64,000 nucleotides of DNA, taken from assembly GCF_051400755.1 (NCBI RefSeq), contig NZ_JBLFFL010000005.1, positions 124,001 through 188,000 on the forward strand, read 5' to 3'. The notes below the pieces were generated by a model. The model ran no database searches. It worked only from the letters and a program-made list of their open reading frames with translations, and had not been told where the DNA came from. Source of the stretch: Parapedobacter sp051400755 (GTDB lineage Bacteria; Bacteroidota; Bacteroidia; Sphingobacteriales; Sphingobacteriaceae). Below are positions 43,394 to 52,728 of this stretch, in pieces (position 1 is the first letter of the stretch; every line of letters begins with the position of its first letter). The position numbers and the translations under genes were made by a program.

Positions 43394-46300
43394 AAACTTG
43401 GAACAGGCAAGTTTTGGACTTGCCTCGACCAACAGAGTTGAATGGCCTTTAATCATAAGGATAATGAAACTGGTTGTGTTTTTAACCTTGGTACTAGCGC
43501 TGGGCGCCCATGCGACGAGCAAAGCCCAGTTGGTGACATTCAGTGTCGAAAAAGCCGACATCAAGGATGTGTTCAACGAACTGCAGAAGCAAACCAACTA
43601 TCGTTTTTTGTATAATGAGCGCATCTTCGAGCAGATGGATCCGATATCCATGCGGGTGAAGAATGAAAGCCTGGACAAGGTACTGGACCAGCTGTTCGAA
43701 GGAAAAGGAATCGCCTACCGCAAACGCACGGGCATCATCACCGTCCGGTCGGTCGATCGGCCCCGTTACTACGATAGCCTCACCAAGCAAGACCTGACCA
43801 TCATCGGTACGGTGACCGACTCGGTAGGCCCCATGACTGGGGTGTCTGTGGTGGTCAAAGGAAAGCCCTCCATCGGCACCACGACGGATTTGAATGGGAA
43901 ATATGTCTTGCAAGTGCCTGAAGGGGAGGTGACGCTGGTATACAGCATGGTAGGATTTGAGACGGTAGAAATGCCTGCAACCGGAAAGAACGTGATTGAT
44001 GTGCTGATGAAGGTAGATGAGAGTGGCTTGGAAGAAGTGGTCATCGTAGGATACGGTACACAAAAGAAAGAATCGGTCATTGGCTCTATCACCACCATCA
44101 AGCCCTCTGAACTAAAGGTGCCGTCGAGCAACCTGACCACGGCCCTGGCCGGGAAAATAGCTGGCGTCATTGCCTATCAGCGGAGTGGCGAGCCGGGGGC
44201 GGACGATGCCCAGTTTTTTATCCGGGGGGCTACGACCTTCGGCTACCGGCAGTCGCCTTTAATCTTGATTGATGGGATGGAATATACCACCACCGATCTG
44301 GCGAGGCTGCAACCGGATGACATCAAGGAGTTTTCCATCCTGAAAGATGCCACGGCTAGTGCGGTCTATGGCGCCAGGGGGGCCAATGGGGTGATCTTGG
44401 TGACCACTAAAGGCGGTATGGAAGGCAAGCCACGGATCAACTTCCGCGCGGAAAATTCCGTATCGGCGCCGACACGGCAGGTGGAGCTAGCCGATCCGAT
44501 CACCTACATGCGGCTGAGCAATGAGGCCGTGTTGACGCGAGATCCGCTCGGCGAAATCATCTACCAACAAAGCCAGATTGATAATACCATTGCGGGGACC
44601 AACCCGGTAGCATTTCCGCAGGTGGACTGGCAGGAATCCCTGTTTAAGGACTACACGGTCAACCAGCGGTACAATCTCAACCTTAGTGGTGGCGGGCAAG
44701 CGGCAACCTACTACGTGGCGGGCACCTTCAATCGGGATAATGGTATCCTCAAGGTGGACGACCGGAATGACTTCAATTCTAATGTCAACCTCAATTCGTA
44801 TAACCTGCGAGCAAATGTCAACATCAACGTATCGAAGTCTACGAAAGTGGGGGTGCGCCTCAACGGAAATTTTGACGACTACAGTGGCCCCCTTTCCGGT
44901 GGGACAGACGTTTTCAAAATGGTGATGCGAGCTCCTCAGACGCGCTTTTTGCCATACTACCCCGAGCTGCCGGGGGAATTGAGTCTGAACCACATCAAAT
45001 TCGGCAATACCTTGGCCGGGAATGCGGTCAATCCATACGCCGAAATGGTAAAGGGCTATAAAAATTACAACCGCTCGCTGATGGTAGCCCAAGTGGAGCT
45101 CAGTCAGGACCTGCACTTCATCACCGATGGACTGACGTTCAACGGGATGATGAATACCAATCGGCGAGCCTATGCTGAAGTAGGCCGGCAGTATACGCCG
45201 TTCTTATACACGATGAACTACTACGATAAGCTGACCGATACATACCAGTTGTTGCCGCTCAACAATGGACCTGCCTCTTCGGGTGGCGGCACGGATTGGC
45301 TGGACTTTGTGCGCGGCGACGAAACAGTGAATGCTGTATTCCACCTCCAAACCGCCTTGAACTACAACCGTTCGTTTGCCGACAAGCACAATGTATCGGC
45401 CATGGGCATCTTCGTAATGCGATCAGAAACAGAAAGCAACGCGGCGACTCTGCAAGAGTCGTTACCCTATCGCAACCTCGGAGTATCCGGCCGGACGACC
45501 TACAACTACGATAGCCGATACTTCTTTGAATTTAACTTTGGTTACAATGGATCCGAACGGTTCTCTATCGAAAATCGGTATGGCTTTTTCCCGTCGGCGG
45601 GAATAGCCTGGGCCATCTCCAACGAACGCTTCTTCGAACCGCTGTCATCAGTGGTCAACAAGCTGCGGGTGCGGGGCAATATCGGGCTGGTGGGTAACGA
45701 TGCCATCGGAAGAGCCGAAGACCGCTTTTTTTACCTCTCCGAAGTCAACATGAATCAGCTGGGCAATGGGTATCACTTCGGGACCACCGGAGGCTACGGT
45801 GGCGCGGGCTACAGCATCAACCGTTATGCCAATCCTAGCATCACCTGGGAGACTTCTCGTAATACCACGCTGGGACTGGAATTGGGGCTATGGGGTAAGC
45901 TGAACTTAATTGCCGAGTATTTTATGGATCATCGGTACAACATCCTGATGGACCGGGCTTCTATTCCCGGGACAATGGGATTACAGGCCGTGACCAAGGC
46001 CAATGTAGGTGAAGCAAGGTCTCGATCTACCGATATTCAATTAGATTACACCAGCAATTTCGGTCCGGATTTCTACCTTTCCTTCCGAGGGAACTTCACC
46101 TTTTCGCAAAATCGGTACGAGGCCTATGAGGAACCGGCGTATGCCGAACCCTGGTTGTACCGCAAGGGCCATTCCACCTCCCAGCGCTGGGGGTATGTTG
46201 CGGAGCGCCTCTTTGTAGATGACTATGAGGTGGCCAGTTCGCCCGTTCAGAATTTCGGCGATTTCATCACCCGTGGCGGCGACATCAAATATCGCGACAT

Positions 46301-46886
46301 CAACGGCGACGGCGTGATCAATACCTTGGATCAAGTGCCTATCGGCTTCCCCACTATACCCGAAATCGTGTACGGATTCGGCTTCTCCACGCGGTACAAA
46401 TCAGTTGATTTTTCGGCGTTTTTCCAAGGCTCGGCGCGCTCATCGTTCTGGATAGATGTTAATGCTACATCGCCATTCATTAACTACCGGTCTGATGAGG
46501 AAATTGCAAACGGCTTTTTGGCCGGGAAGCAGCTACAGAACCAATTGCTCAAGGTATATGCCGACAGCTATTGGTCGGAGGAAAACCGCGGCCTGTATGC
46601 GGTGTGGCCACGTCTATCGTCACTGTATAATGGCAATAGCAACCAGCGAAGCACATGGTTTATGCGGGATGGTGCATTTCTGCGGCTCAAAAGCGTCGAA
46701 CTGGGATACACCTTTCCGAAGGTGCTTATCGAGCGCATCGGTGTGCAGAACCTGCGGCTCTACGGATCGGCGACCAATCTGTTTACGATCACTGGTTTCA
46801 AGTATTGGGATGTCGAAATGGCGGGAGATGGCTTGGGATACCCGATTCAACGCGTCATGAACATCGGTTTACAATTAGATTTTTAA
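43371..46886 (+). CDS. SusC/RagA transporter with STN signalling domain
   Basis: 1171 residues. A hydrophobic signal helix is preceded by an extended N-terminus (about 1-46; IIRIMKLVVFLTLVLALGAHA). STN domain (about 50-110, FSVEKADIKDVFNELQKQ) contacts FecR. Then a carboxypeptidase-regulatory-like domain (about 145-225), TonB-box-like GLEEVVIVGYGTQKKESV, plug (about 225-350; EFSILKDATASAVYGARGA) and barrel ending MNIGLQLDF. The STN domain means it both imports ligand and activates the sigma cascade. Partners are SusD 12 nt downstream, two further lipoproteins and two phosphoesterases. Ligand unknown; the operon suggests a phosphate ester. Confidence 0.93.
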   Translation: MKYLIQVKNLEQASFGLASTNRVEWPLIIRIMKLVVFLTLVLALGAHATSKAQLVTFSVEKADIKDVFNELQKQTNYRFLYNERIFEQMDPISMRVKNESLDKVLDQLFEGKGIAYRKRTGIITVRSVDRPRYYDSLTKQDLTIIGTVTDSVGPMTGVSVVVKGKPSIGTTTDLNGKYVLQVPEGEVTLVYSMVGFETVEMPATGKNVIDVLMKVDESGLEEVVIVGYGTQKKESVIGSITTIKPSELKVPSSNLTTALAGKIAGVIAYQRSGEPGADDAQFFIRGATTFGYRQSPLILIDGMEYTTTDLARLQPDDIKEFSILKDATASAVYGARGANGVILVTTKGGMEGKPRINFRAENSVSAPTRQVELADPITYMRLSNEAVLTRDPLGEIIYQQSQIDNTIAGTNPVAFPQVDWQESLFKDYTVNQRYNLNLSGGGQAATYYVAGTFNRDNGILKVDDRNDFNSNVNLNSYNLRANVNINVSKSTKVGVRLNGNFDDYSGPLSGGTDVFKMVMRAPQTRFLPYYPELPGELSLNHIKFGNTLAGNAVNPYAEMVKGYKNYNRSLMVAQVELSQDLHFITDGLTFNGMMNTNRRAYAEVGRQYTPFLYTMNYYDKLTDTYQLLPLNNGPASSGGGTDWLDFVRGDETVNAVFHLQTALNYNRSFADKHNVSAMGIFVMRSETESNAATLQESLPYRNLGVSGRTTYNYDSRYFFEFNFGYNGSERFSIENRYGFFPSAGIAWAISNERFFEPLSSVVNKLRVRGNIGLVGNDAIGRAEDRFFYLSEVNMNQLGNGYHFGTTGGYGGAGYSINRYANPSITWETSRNTTLGLELGLWGKLNLIAEYFMDHRYNILMDRASIPGTMGLQAVTKANVGEARSRSTDIQLDYTSNFGPDFYLSFRGNFTFSQNRYEAYEEPAYAEPWLYRKGHSTSQRWGYVAERLFVDDYEVASSPVQNFGDFITRGGDIKYRDINGDGVINTLDQVPIGFPTIPEIVYGFGFSTRYKSVDFSAFFQGSARSSFWIDVNATSPFINYRSDEEIANGFLAGKQLQNQLLKVYADSYWSEENRGLYAVWPRLSSLYNGNSNQRSTWFMRDGAFLRLKSVELGYTFPKVLIERIGVQNLRLYGSATNLFTITGFKYWDVEMAGDGLGYPIQRVMNIGLQLDF

Positions 46887-46898
46887 TTATTCGTTATC

Positions 46899-48854
46899 AT
46901 GAAAGCTATTCGAATAAGTGCGGTCGTCTTACTGGCGACGTTGCTCAATGCCTGTCAGGATTACCTTGACATTATACCGGACAATGTTCCGACCATAGAT
47001 TATGCTTTTCACTTGCGCTCATCAGCTGAGCGTTACCTCTTTACCTGTTACTCTTACCTGCCTGAAAATGGTCACGCCAGTACCAATCCCGGGTTCAATG
47101 CAGCGGATGAGGTCTGGTATATGTATCCGGTCAACTGGGTGGATGAAACGGTGCTGAATGTAGCCAAGGGCCTGCAAAATATTCAAAATCCCTTGGTCAA
47201 TTACTGGAACGGCGGGAATCAGGGGAAACCCTATTTCCAGGCCATCCGCGATTGTAATACCTTTCTGGAAAACATCGACCAGGTGGTGGATCTGGAGGAA
47301 TACGAAAAAGAACGATGGATCGCCGAAGTGAAATTTCTGAAAGCCTACTATCATTTCTTCCTCGTACGGATGTATGGCCCCATTCCATTGATCAAGGCGA
47401 ACCTGCCGTTGGAGGCCTCATCTGACGATGTGAAGATTTACCGCGAGCCACTGGATGCTTGTTTTGATTACATCGTGCAACTGCTGGACGAAGCCATCGT
47501 TAATGAAAACCTGCCAGACAACATCACGGGACTCGAAAACACGGAACTCGGCCGGATTACCCGCAGCATCGCCCTGGCGGTGAAGGCTAAGGTGCTCGTG
47601 ACCGCGGCCAGCCCCTTGTTTAACGGCGGAAACCCAGGATTCTTCAGCCTGAAAGACAACCAAGGGCGGGAACTTTTCAGCACGACGGCAGATCCCCAAA
47701 AATGGGTGAGGGCGGCCGAAGCGTGTCGGGAAGCGGTCGAATTTTGTGAAGCCCAAGGCTTCGGCTTGCATCAATTTGGTGGCAGCTTTTCGTATACCAT
47801 CAATGACACCATCAAAACCCAGTTGGATATCCGGACCGCCTTCACCGAACGCGAAAACAATGAAGAGCTGATCTGGGCGTTTACCAATAGCCGCCTGACC
47901 GAAGTCCAGCGTTACTGCTCCCCTCCGATTATCGCGGGAGACCGAGGAGGGGATGGGGTGGCACCGAAGGGGTCCATTGCTCCCACGCTGAAAATGGTCA
48001 GGCAATACTATACCGACAAGGGGTTGCCTATTGCTTATGATAAGGATTGGGCGGGCACTTCCGATGAGGAATTGGTGACCGCCGCCGAAGATGACCGGTA
48101 CTATGTGAAAAAGGGACAGGTGACGGTGAGGCTCCATTACGACCGGGAACCCCGGTTTTATGCTGCCGTGGGATTTGATCGCGGAATCTGGTTTGGCAAT
48201 GCCACCAATAACTATGATGTGACCTTGGAAGATAATGGAAATAGCGGCCTATTATATATCCAAGGCAGGTCTGGCGAACTCGCCGCCCGGCAGGGTGTCG
48301 GTGGTTTTTCCATCACCAGCTACCAGCTCAAGAAACTGGTAGACATCCGAACCGTGCAGACACCCCAAATACCGGCCACCAATATCTATGCGTATAGTTG
48401 GCCGGAGTTCCGGATGGCTGATCTGTACCTGCTCTATGCAGAGGCGCTCAACGAAGTTGGAGGATACTCTGCAGACGTATCTCAATGGATTAATAAGGTG
48501 AGGCAACGTGCTGGGATACCGACGGTAGAGGAATCATGGGACAATTACTCCACCCAGCCAGGATATTATCAGGATAAGAATAACATGCGGGAGATCATCC
48601 GGCGAGAACGTACCATCGAACTGGCGTTCGAAGGGCATCGGTATTGGGATTTAAAGCGATGGATGACCGCACATGTGAATGGTAACCTGAATGCGCCGGT
48701 ATATGGGTGGGATATTGACCAGAAAGATCCGCAGTCGTTTTACCGGCCCGTGCTACTGTTTAACCAGCGATTTGCGATGCGCGATTATTTTTCGCCCATC
48801 AAGCTGTCTGAGTTGCAAATCAACACCAATCTGGTGCAAAACCCGGGATGGTAA
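46899..48854 (+). CDS. SusD/RagB-family nutrient-binding lipoprotein
   Basis: 651 residues, signal peptide with lipobox LNAC (Cys19). The SusD scaffold is clear: EVKFLKAYYHFFLVRMYGPIP near residue 150 and REIIRRERTIELAFEGHRYWDLKRW near the C-terminus, both family signatures. It is longer than average (about 500-550), with an insertion in the middle (residues about 280-470). It starts 12 nt after susC, so the pair is made together and forms the surface capture complex. Confidence 0.93.
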   Translation: MKAIRISAVVLLATLLNACQDYLDIIPDNVPTIDYAFHLRSSAERYLFTCYSYLPENGHASTNPGFNAADEVWYMYPVNWVDETVLNVAKGLQNIQNPLVNYWNGGNQGKPYFQAIRDCNTFLENIDQVVDLEEYEKERWIAEVKFLKAYYHFFLVRMYGPIPLIKANLPLEASSDDVKIYREPLDACFDYIVQLLDEAIVNENLPDNITGLENTELGRITRSIALAVKAKVLVTAASPLFNGGNPGFFSLKDNQGRELFSTTADPQKWVRAAEACREAVEFCEAQGFGLHQFGGSFSYTINDTIKTQLDIRTAFTERENNEELIWAFTNSRLTEVQRYCSPPIIAGDRGGDGVAPKGSIAPTLKMVRQYYTDKGLPIAYDKDWAGTSDEELVTAAEDDRYYVKKGQVTVRLHYDREPRFYAAVGFDRGIWFGNATNNYDVTLEDNGNSGLLYIQGRSGELAARQGVGGFSITSYQLKKLVDIRTVQTPQIPATNIYAYSWPEFRMADLYLLYAEALNEVGGYSADVSQWINKVRQRAGIPTVEESWDNYSTQPGYYQDKNNMREIIRRERTIELAFEGHRYWDLKRWMTAHVNGNLNAPVYGWDIDQKDPQSFYRPVLLFNQRFAMRDYFSPIKLSELQINTNLVQNPGW

Positions 48855-48891
48855 TTTTTGAGGAGTAGAAATTAACAAAGGAAATAGGATT

Positions 48892-50142
48892 ATGGAACGC
48901 ATATATAACGTATTGGTACTTACGCTTGCAATAGGCCTGGGTGCCATGATGTCCTGCTCGGAAGAGAAATTCATGCCCGTGGAGCGCGGCGGCGGGACCC
49001 CTAGCCCGGTTCACGAGGTCCGCGTAGAAAACTTGGCAGGTGGAGCCAAAATATCTTATGCTCTGCCGGATGACGAAAATTTGCTTTATGTCAAAGCGGT
49101 GTATACGCTGAAAGGTCAGGAAGTTGAATCAAAGGCATCTTATTTGACGAACCACATCATCTTAGAGGGCTTCGGCGACGAAAACGAGCGGGAGATCGCC
49201 CTCTATGCGGTGAGCCGCTCCGAGAAGGAGTCCTCACCGGTGACTACGACGATCAAACCGCTGCCTGCCCCGGTATTCTCCGTGCTCCAGTCGCTGGACG
49301 TGCAAGAAACGTTTGGCGGTATCGTGGTCAACTTCGAGAACCCATCCGCGGCCAGCGGCAGTGTCAACAGCAACATCGTGGTCGGCACGCTCAGGTGGGA
49401 TGCGGAATTGGAAGAATGGGTGCAAATCGACACCTATTATAGTGGCTTGACAAAGGACCAGTTTGCCGTAAGGGGACTGGAATCTGTTCCGATTAAGTTT
49501 GGGATTTTCATCAAAGACCGGTGGGATAACCATACTGACACGTTGGAGACCGAACTGACCCCCATTTATGAGGAGGAAATAGAAAAGGATCGCTGGCGGG
49601 ATGTACGCGGCCTTTACCCGGTACCGCAGGTGGGTATATTACCCGTTTCTGGCAATCCAATGGTGGAGGGAGTCGACTATTCCGGTGCATATCCGATTAT
49701 CAATTTATGGGATGGCAACGTAGGCAATTTCTTTCATACCAAGTCGGGATTTCAACTGCCGATATGGGTGCCCTTCGATTTGGGGGAGTCCATCAAGCCG
49801 AGCCGGTACAAGATATGGCAGCGGTCTGTGGCGGGGGGATATTTTTCACATGGCAACCCCCACGAATGGGAGATATGGGGAACGAATACACCGGAAGATC
49901 CCAACAGCTGGGTGATGATCGCGCATGAGGTTATGGTTAAGCCGTCGGGATTGCCTATCGGCCAGAATTCGGCTGATGATCGGGCGATCGCAGCAGCGGG
50001 CCAGGAGTACGATTTCAACTTAGATGCTCCCGCTGTGCGTTACTTGGCTTGGAAACAAGTTGACAATTGGGCATCCATTCAGGGGGAGGTCGGATTCCTG
50101 CACATCAATGAACTTTCGTTGTGGGGACAACGCGGTCAATAA
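48892..50142 (+). CDS. Lipoprotein with DUF4959- and DUF5000-like domains
   Basis: 416 residues, lipobox MMSC (Cys22). The N-terminal Ig-like part (about 40-120, VRVENLAGGAKISYALPDDE) looks like DUF4959; a second part (about 125-240) like DUF5126; the C-terminal part (about 270-410) is a discoidin/F5-8C-like sandwich as in DUF5000 (KPSRYKIWQRSVAGGYFSHG, EWEIWGTNTPEDPNSW). In Bacteroidota, such proteins occur after SusD as extra surface binding proteins. Start 38 nt after the susD stop. It probably helps bind the ligand at the surface; domain names are recognised by sequence feel and should be confirmed. Confidence 0.8.
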   Translation: MERIYNVLVLTLAIGLGAMMSCSEEKFMPVERGGGTPSPVHEVRVENLAGGAKISYALPDDENLLYVKAVYTLKGQEVESKASYLTNHIILEGFGDENEREIALYAVSRSEKESSPVTTTIKPLPAPVFSVLQSLDVQETFGGIVVNFENPSAASGSVNSNIVVGTLRWDAELEEWVQIDTYYSGLTKDQFAVRGLESVPIKFGIFIKDRWDNHTDTLETELTPIYEEEIEKDRWRDVRGLYPVPQVGILPVSGNPMVEGVDYSGAYPIINLWDGNVGNFFHTKSGFQLPIWVPFDLGESIKPSRYKIWQRSVAGGYFSHGNPHEWEIWGTNTPEDPNSWVMIAHEVMVKPSGLPIGQNSADDRAIAAAGQEYDFNLDAPAVRYLAWKQVDNWASIQGEVGFLHINELSLWGQRGQ

Positions 50143-50158
50143 TCAACTTATCGAATAT

Positions 50159-50926
50159 ATGAACATGAATAAAATAAAGGCTTCATTGGTTTTTCCATTA
50201 TCCATCGTGTTAGTACTACTGTTTGGTCAGGCATGCGAAAAAATGGAGGATACCTATGCCCAGTATCTTGAGGGAGGGGAAATCGTCTACCCCGGTAAGG
50301 CCGATTCATTGCAGGCGTTTCCAGGAAACCGACGGATTGCGCTACAGTGGCTCATCGTGTCGGATCCCAAGGTGGTGCGAGCTGTAGTATATTGGAACAA
50401 CAAGATAGATTCGGTAGTCGTGCCCATCCAGAAGACCGCTGATGTGGACACCATTTTGGTAATCTTGCCCGACATGGAGGAGGGGCTGTATACGTTTGAT
50501 GTTTATACCTATGACAACGTGGGACATCGGTCCCTTGGCTCCCAGGTTATTGGGGAAGTCTATGGCGGGACCTTCCAGCAGACACTGAGCAACCGTCTCG
50601 TCCGGTCGGTCGAGTGGGTGGACCTTCCTCAAGAGGGTGAAATTCCAGCATTCAAAGGTGCTCAGATTAATTGGTATGGCGTCAACATGCAGGCCATCTT
50701 CATGGATATCCGTTATACGCAGGAAGATGGCAGTGTTATCACGGTCCGGGAAGAACCTGTCAGGATCAGTGGGCGACCCCCGTTATTCAGGGAAATCACC
50801 CGCTTGCCGGACTGCAAGGAAAATTCAGCTATCACGTACCGAACAGCATTTATGCCGGATACGCTGGCCATTGATACCTTTTATACCGAATACAGTACAT
50901 ACACCCCCGTGTTAAAACAAAAATAA
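50159..50926 (+). CDS. DUF4998-like lipoprotein
   Basis: 255 residues from ATG 50159 (an ATG two codons later is also possible); the open frame continues upstream inside the preceding gene and is not used. Lipobox FGQAC (Cys near residue 24). The mature protein begins MEDTYAQYLEGGEIVYPGK, then PGNRRIALQWLIVSDPKV and WNNKIDSVVVPI, the pattern of the DUF4998 family, known almost only from Sus-type loci. Probably a surface-exposed ligand-binding partner of SusD. It starts 16 nt after the DUF4959-like gene and ends 2 nt before the phosphoesterase. Confidence 0.8.
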   Translation: MNMNKIKASLVFPLSIVLVLLFGQACEKMEDTYAQYLEGGEIVYPGKADSLQAFPGNRRIALQWLIVSDPKVVRAVVYWNNKIDSVVVPIQKTADVDTILVILPDMEEGLYTFDVYTYDNVGHRSLGSQVIGEVYGGTFQQTLSNRLVRSVEWVDLPQEGEIPAFKGAQINWYGVNMQAIFMDIRYTQEDGSVITVREEPVRISGRPPLFREITRLPDCKENSAITYRTAFMPDTLAIDTFYTEYSTYTPVLKQK

Positions 50927-50928
50927 CC

Positions 50929-52704
50929 ATGATGAATCGATTGTTGATAGTATTAGTTGGCGTTATGAGTTTCCTTTTACTGGGTTTTGCATGGCCATGG
51001 TCTTCCGACGATGAAGACGCCTTTTCCATTGCCATATTGCCAGATACGCAATTCTACTCGGCTGAAGTAAATGAGGGGAAAAAGGAGATGTTTTTCGCCC
51101 AGACCGACTGGATTAAAAAGAATCGGGAAGCAGAAAACATCCAATACGTGATCCACTTGGGCGATATCGTCAACTACGGCGAAGCGGATTCGATGGCTTG
51201 GAAACATGCCGCGAAAGCCATGTATGCGCTGGAGGATCCGTTGCCCGGTATGCCGCACGGCATCCCCTATGGCATGACGGTTGGCAACCATGATCAATCA
51301 CCGGGTCAACGGGCGCTTAGCGGCAAAACGACCTATTATAACCGGTATTTCGGCATCGACCATTTCTCGGATAAGCCTTGGTACGGTGGGCACTATCGGA
51401 ATGATAATGATAACCATTATGACTTGTTTTCCGCAGGCAAGATGGACTTCGTGGTGGTGTACATCGAGTACGATATGCTGGACGAAGACCAGGAAAACAT
51501 GAATGAGTGGGCGGCAGGGGTGTTGGAAAAACATGCCGATCGGAAGGCGATCGTGGTCACCCACGCGATTGTTGGCAATAACCGAACGAAAGGAACCAAC
51601 GAGAAGGGATTCGCTGAATTTTCCAAACAAGGTGCCCGGTTGTATGACCGGTTGAAAAGATTACCAAATCTCTTTTTGATGCTTGGCGGCCATGTAGGCC
51701 AAAATGGCGAGGGATACCGGCAGGAATGTTATGCGGGTCATACCGTCAAAATGATGCTGTCTGATTATCAAGGACGGGAAAACGGGGGAAACGGACTGAT
51801 GCGGTTGCTCACATTTTCCCCGAAAAATGACCGCATAGCCGTGCGCACCTTTTCGCCGCATACGGGCGAGGAAGAGACCGATGGTGACAGTCGGTTTACC
51901 CGGCCATGGTTTGTCAACACGAATGCCAGCAGGACCTTTGACTTTGATAACGATGGCCAATCGGAGATCATGACATTTAATGCCGGCGTGTGGAGGGGGC
52001 ACGAAGGGAAGATTACCTTTGGGGAGGATGGTGACATCCCGGTGTCAGCTGATTATACGGGTGATGGACAGACAGATTTGGCCGTATATCGGCCGTCCAC
52101 TAGCACGTTTTACATCCAAGGCAAGGATACCGTGCGCCTTGGCCAGACCGGCGATATTCCGGTGCCCGCTGATTACGATGGCGATGGCTACGCGGATATC
52201 GCAGTTTATAGGCCTTCTAATTCAACCTTTTACATACAAGGGTCGCCGGAGGTGAAGTTTGGCGCGATCAACGGCATCCCCGTACCGGGCGATTACGACG
52301 GTGACGGTAAGGCGGATATTGCAGTGTTCAATACATCCAGGAAGATGTGGCAGATCATGCAAATGGGCAATGAGGCTTTCAGCGAAGCCAACGAAATACC
52401 GGCGGAATCGGTGCTGCCTGTTCCTGCGGATTACGACGGGGATGGCAGAACCGACATGGTTGTGTATCGTCCGTCTACCGGTGAATGGATATTTCGTGGT
52501 AGGGAAAACAAGGTCATAAAATTCGGACAGCAGGGAGACATTCCTATTCCCGGAAATTATTTTCCTGGTGGAAAAGCGGTGCCGGCTGTGCTGAGACGCG
52601 GCAACGTGTTGCTTGCTGATGGCAAGCGGCTTGCCAATGCCACAATAACTGACGGTGAAGTGGTGAATGTACCCCCCGCCTTAAGGATGACGATATTAAA
52701 ATAA
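50929..52704 (+). CDS. Secreted metallophosphoesterase with FG-GAP-like repeats
   Basis: 591 residues. Signal peptide about 1-22. Calcineurin-like phosphoesterase domain (about 32-300) with PDTQFYS, HLGDIVNYG, GNHDQ, VVTHAIVG and GGHVGQNG as the dimetal motifs; the first has Gln where DxH is usual, as in a known subgroup. From about residue 335 come five to six repeats of about 40-46 residues with Ca-binding DYDGDGxxDIAVYRPS motifs (nt 51930-52620), forming a small propeller-like binding module. Two substrates are possible, phosphomonoesters or diesters. Starts 2 nt after the DUF4998 lipoprotein, so it belongs to the Sus operon. Location periplasmic or at the surface. Confidence 0.88.
   Translation: MMNRLLIVLVGVMSFLLLGFAWPWSSDDEDAFSIAILPDTQFYSAEVNEGKKEMFFAQTDWIKKNREAENIQYVIHLGDIVNYGEADSMAWKHAAKAMYALEDPLPGMPHGIPYGMTVGNHDQSPGQRALSGKTTYYNRYFGIDHFSDKPWYGGHYRNDNDNHYDLFSAGKMDFVVVYIEYDMLDEDQENMNEWAAGVLEKHADRKAIVVTHAIVGNNRTKGTNEKGFAEFSKQGARLYDRLKRLPNLFLMLGGHVGQNGEGYRQECYAGHTVKMMLSDYQGRENGGNGLMRLLTFSPKNDRIAVRTFSPHTGEEETDGDSRFTRPWFVNTNASRTFDFDNDGQSEIMTFNAGVWRGHEGKITFGEDGDIPVSADYTGDGQTDLAVYRPSTSTFYIQGKDTVRLGQTGDIPVPADYDGDGYADIAVYRPSNSTFYIQGSPEVKFGAINGIPVPGDYDGDGKADIAVFNTSRKMWQIMQMGNEAFSEANEIPAESVLPVPADYDGDGRTDMVVYRPSTGEWIFRGRENKVIKFGQQGDIPIPGNYFPGGKAVPAVLRRGNVLLADGKRLANATITDGEVVNVPPALRMTILK
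51930..52620 (+). repeat. Tandem FG-GAP-like protein repeats
   Basis: Imperfect repeats of roughly 120-140 nt inside the phosphoesterase gene, each coding an xIPVPxDYDGDGxxDxxVYRPS unit. The first and last copies are degenerate. Amino-acid conservation is clearly higher than nucleotide identity, so the array is old. Confidence 0.75.
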
Positions 52705-52728
52705 TCTTAAACAACATAGAGAATCACG

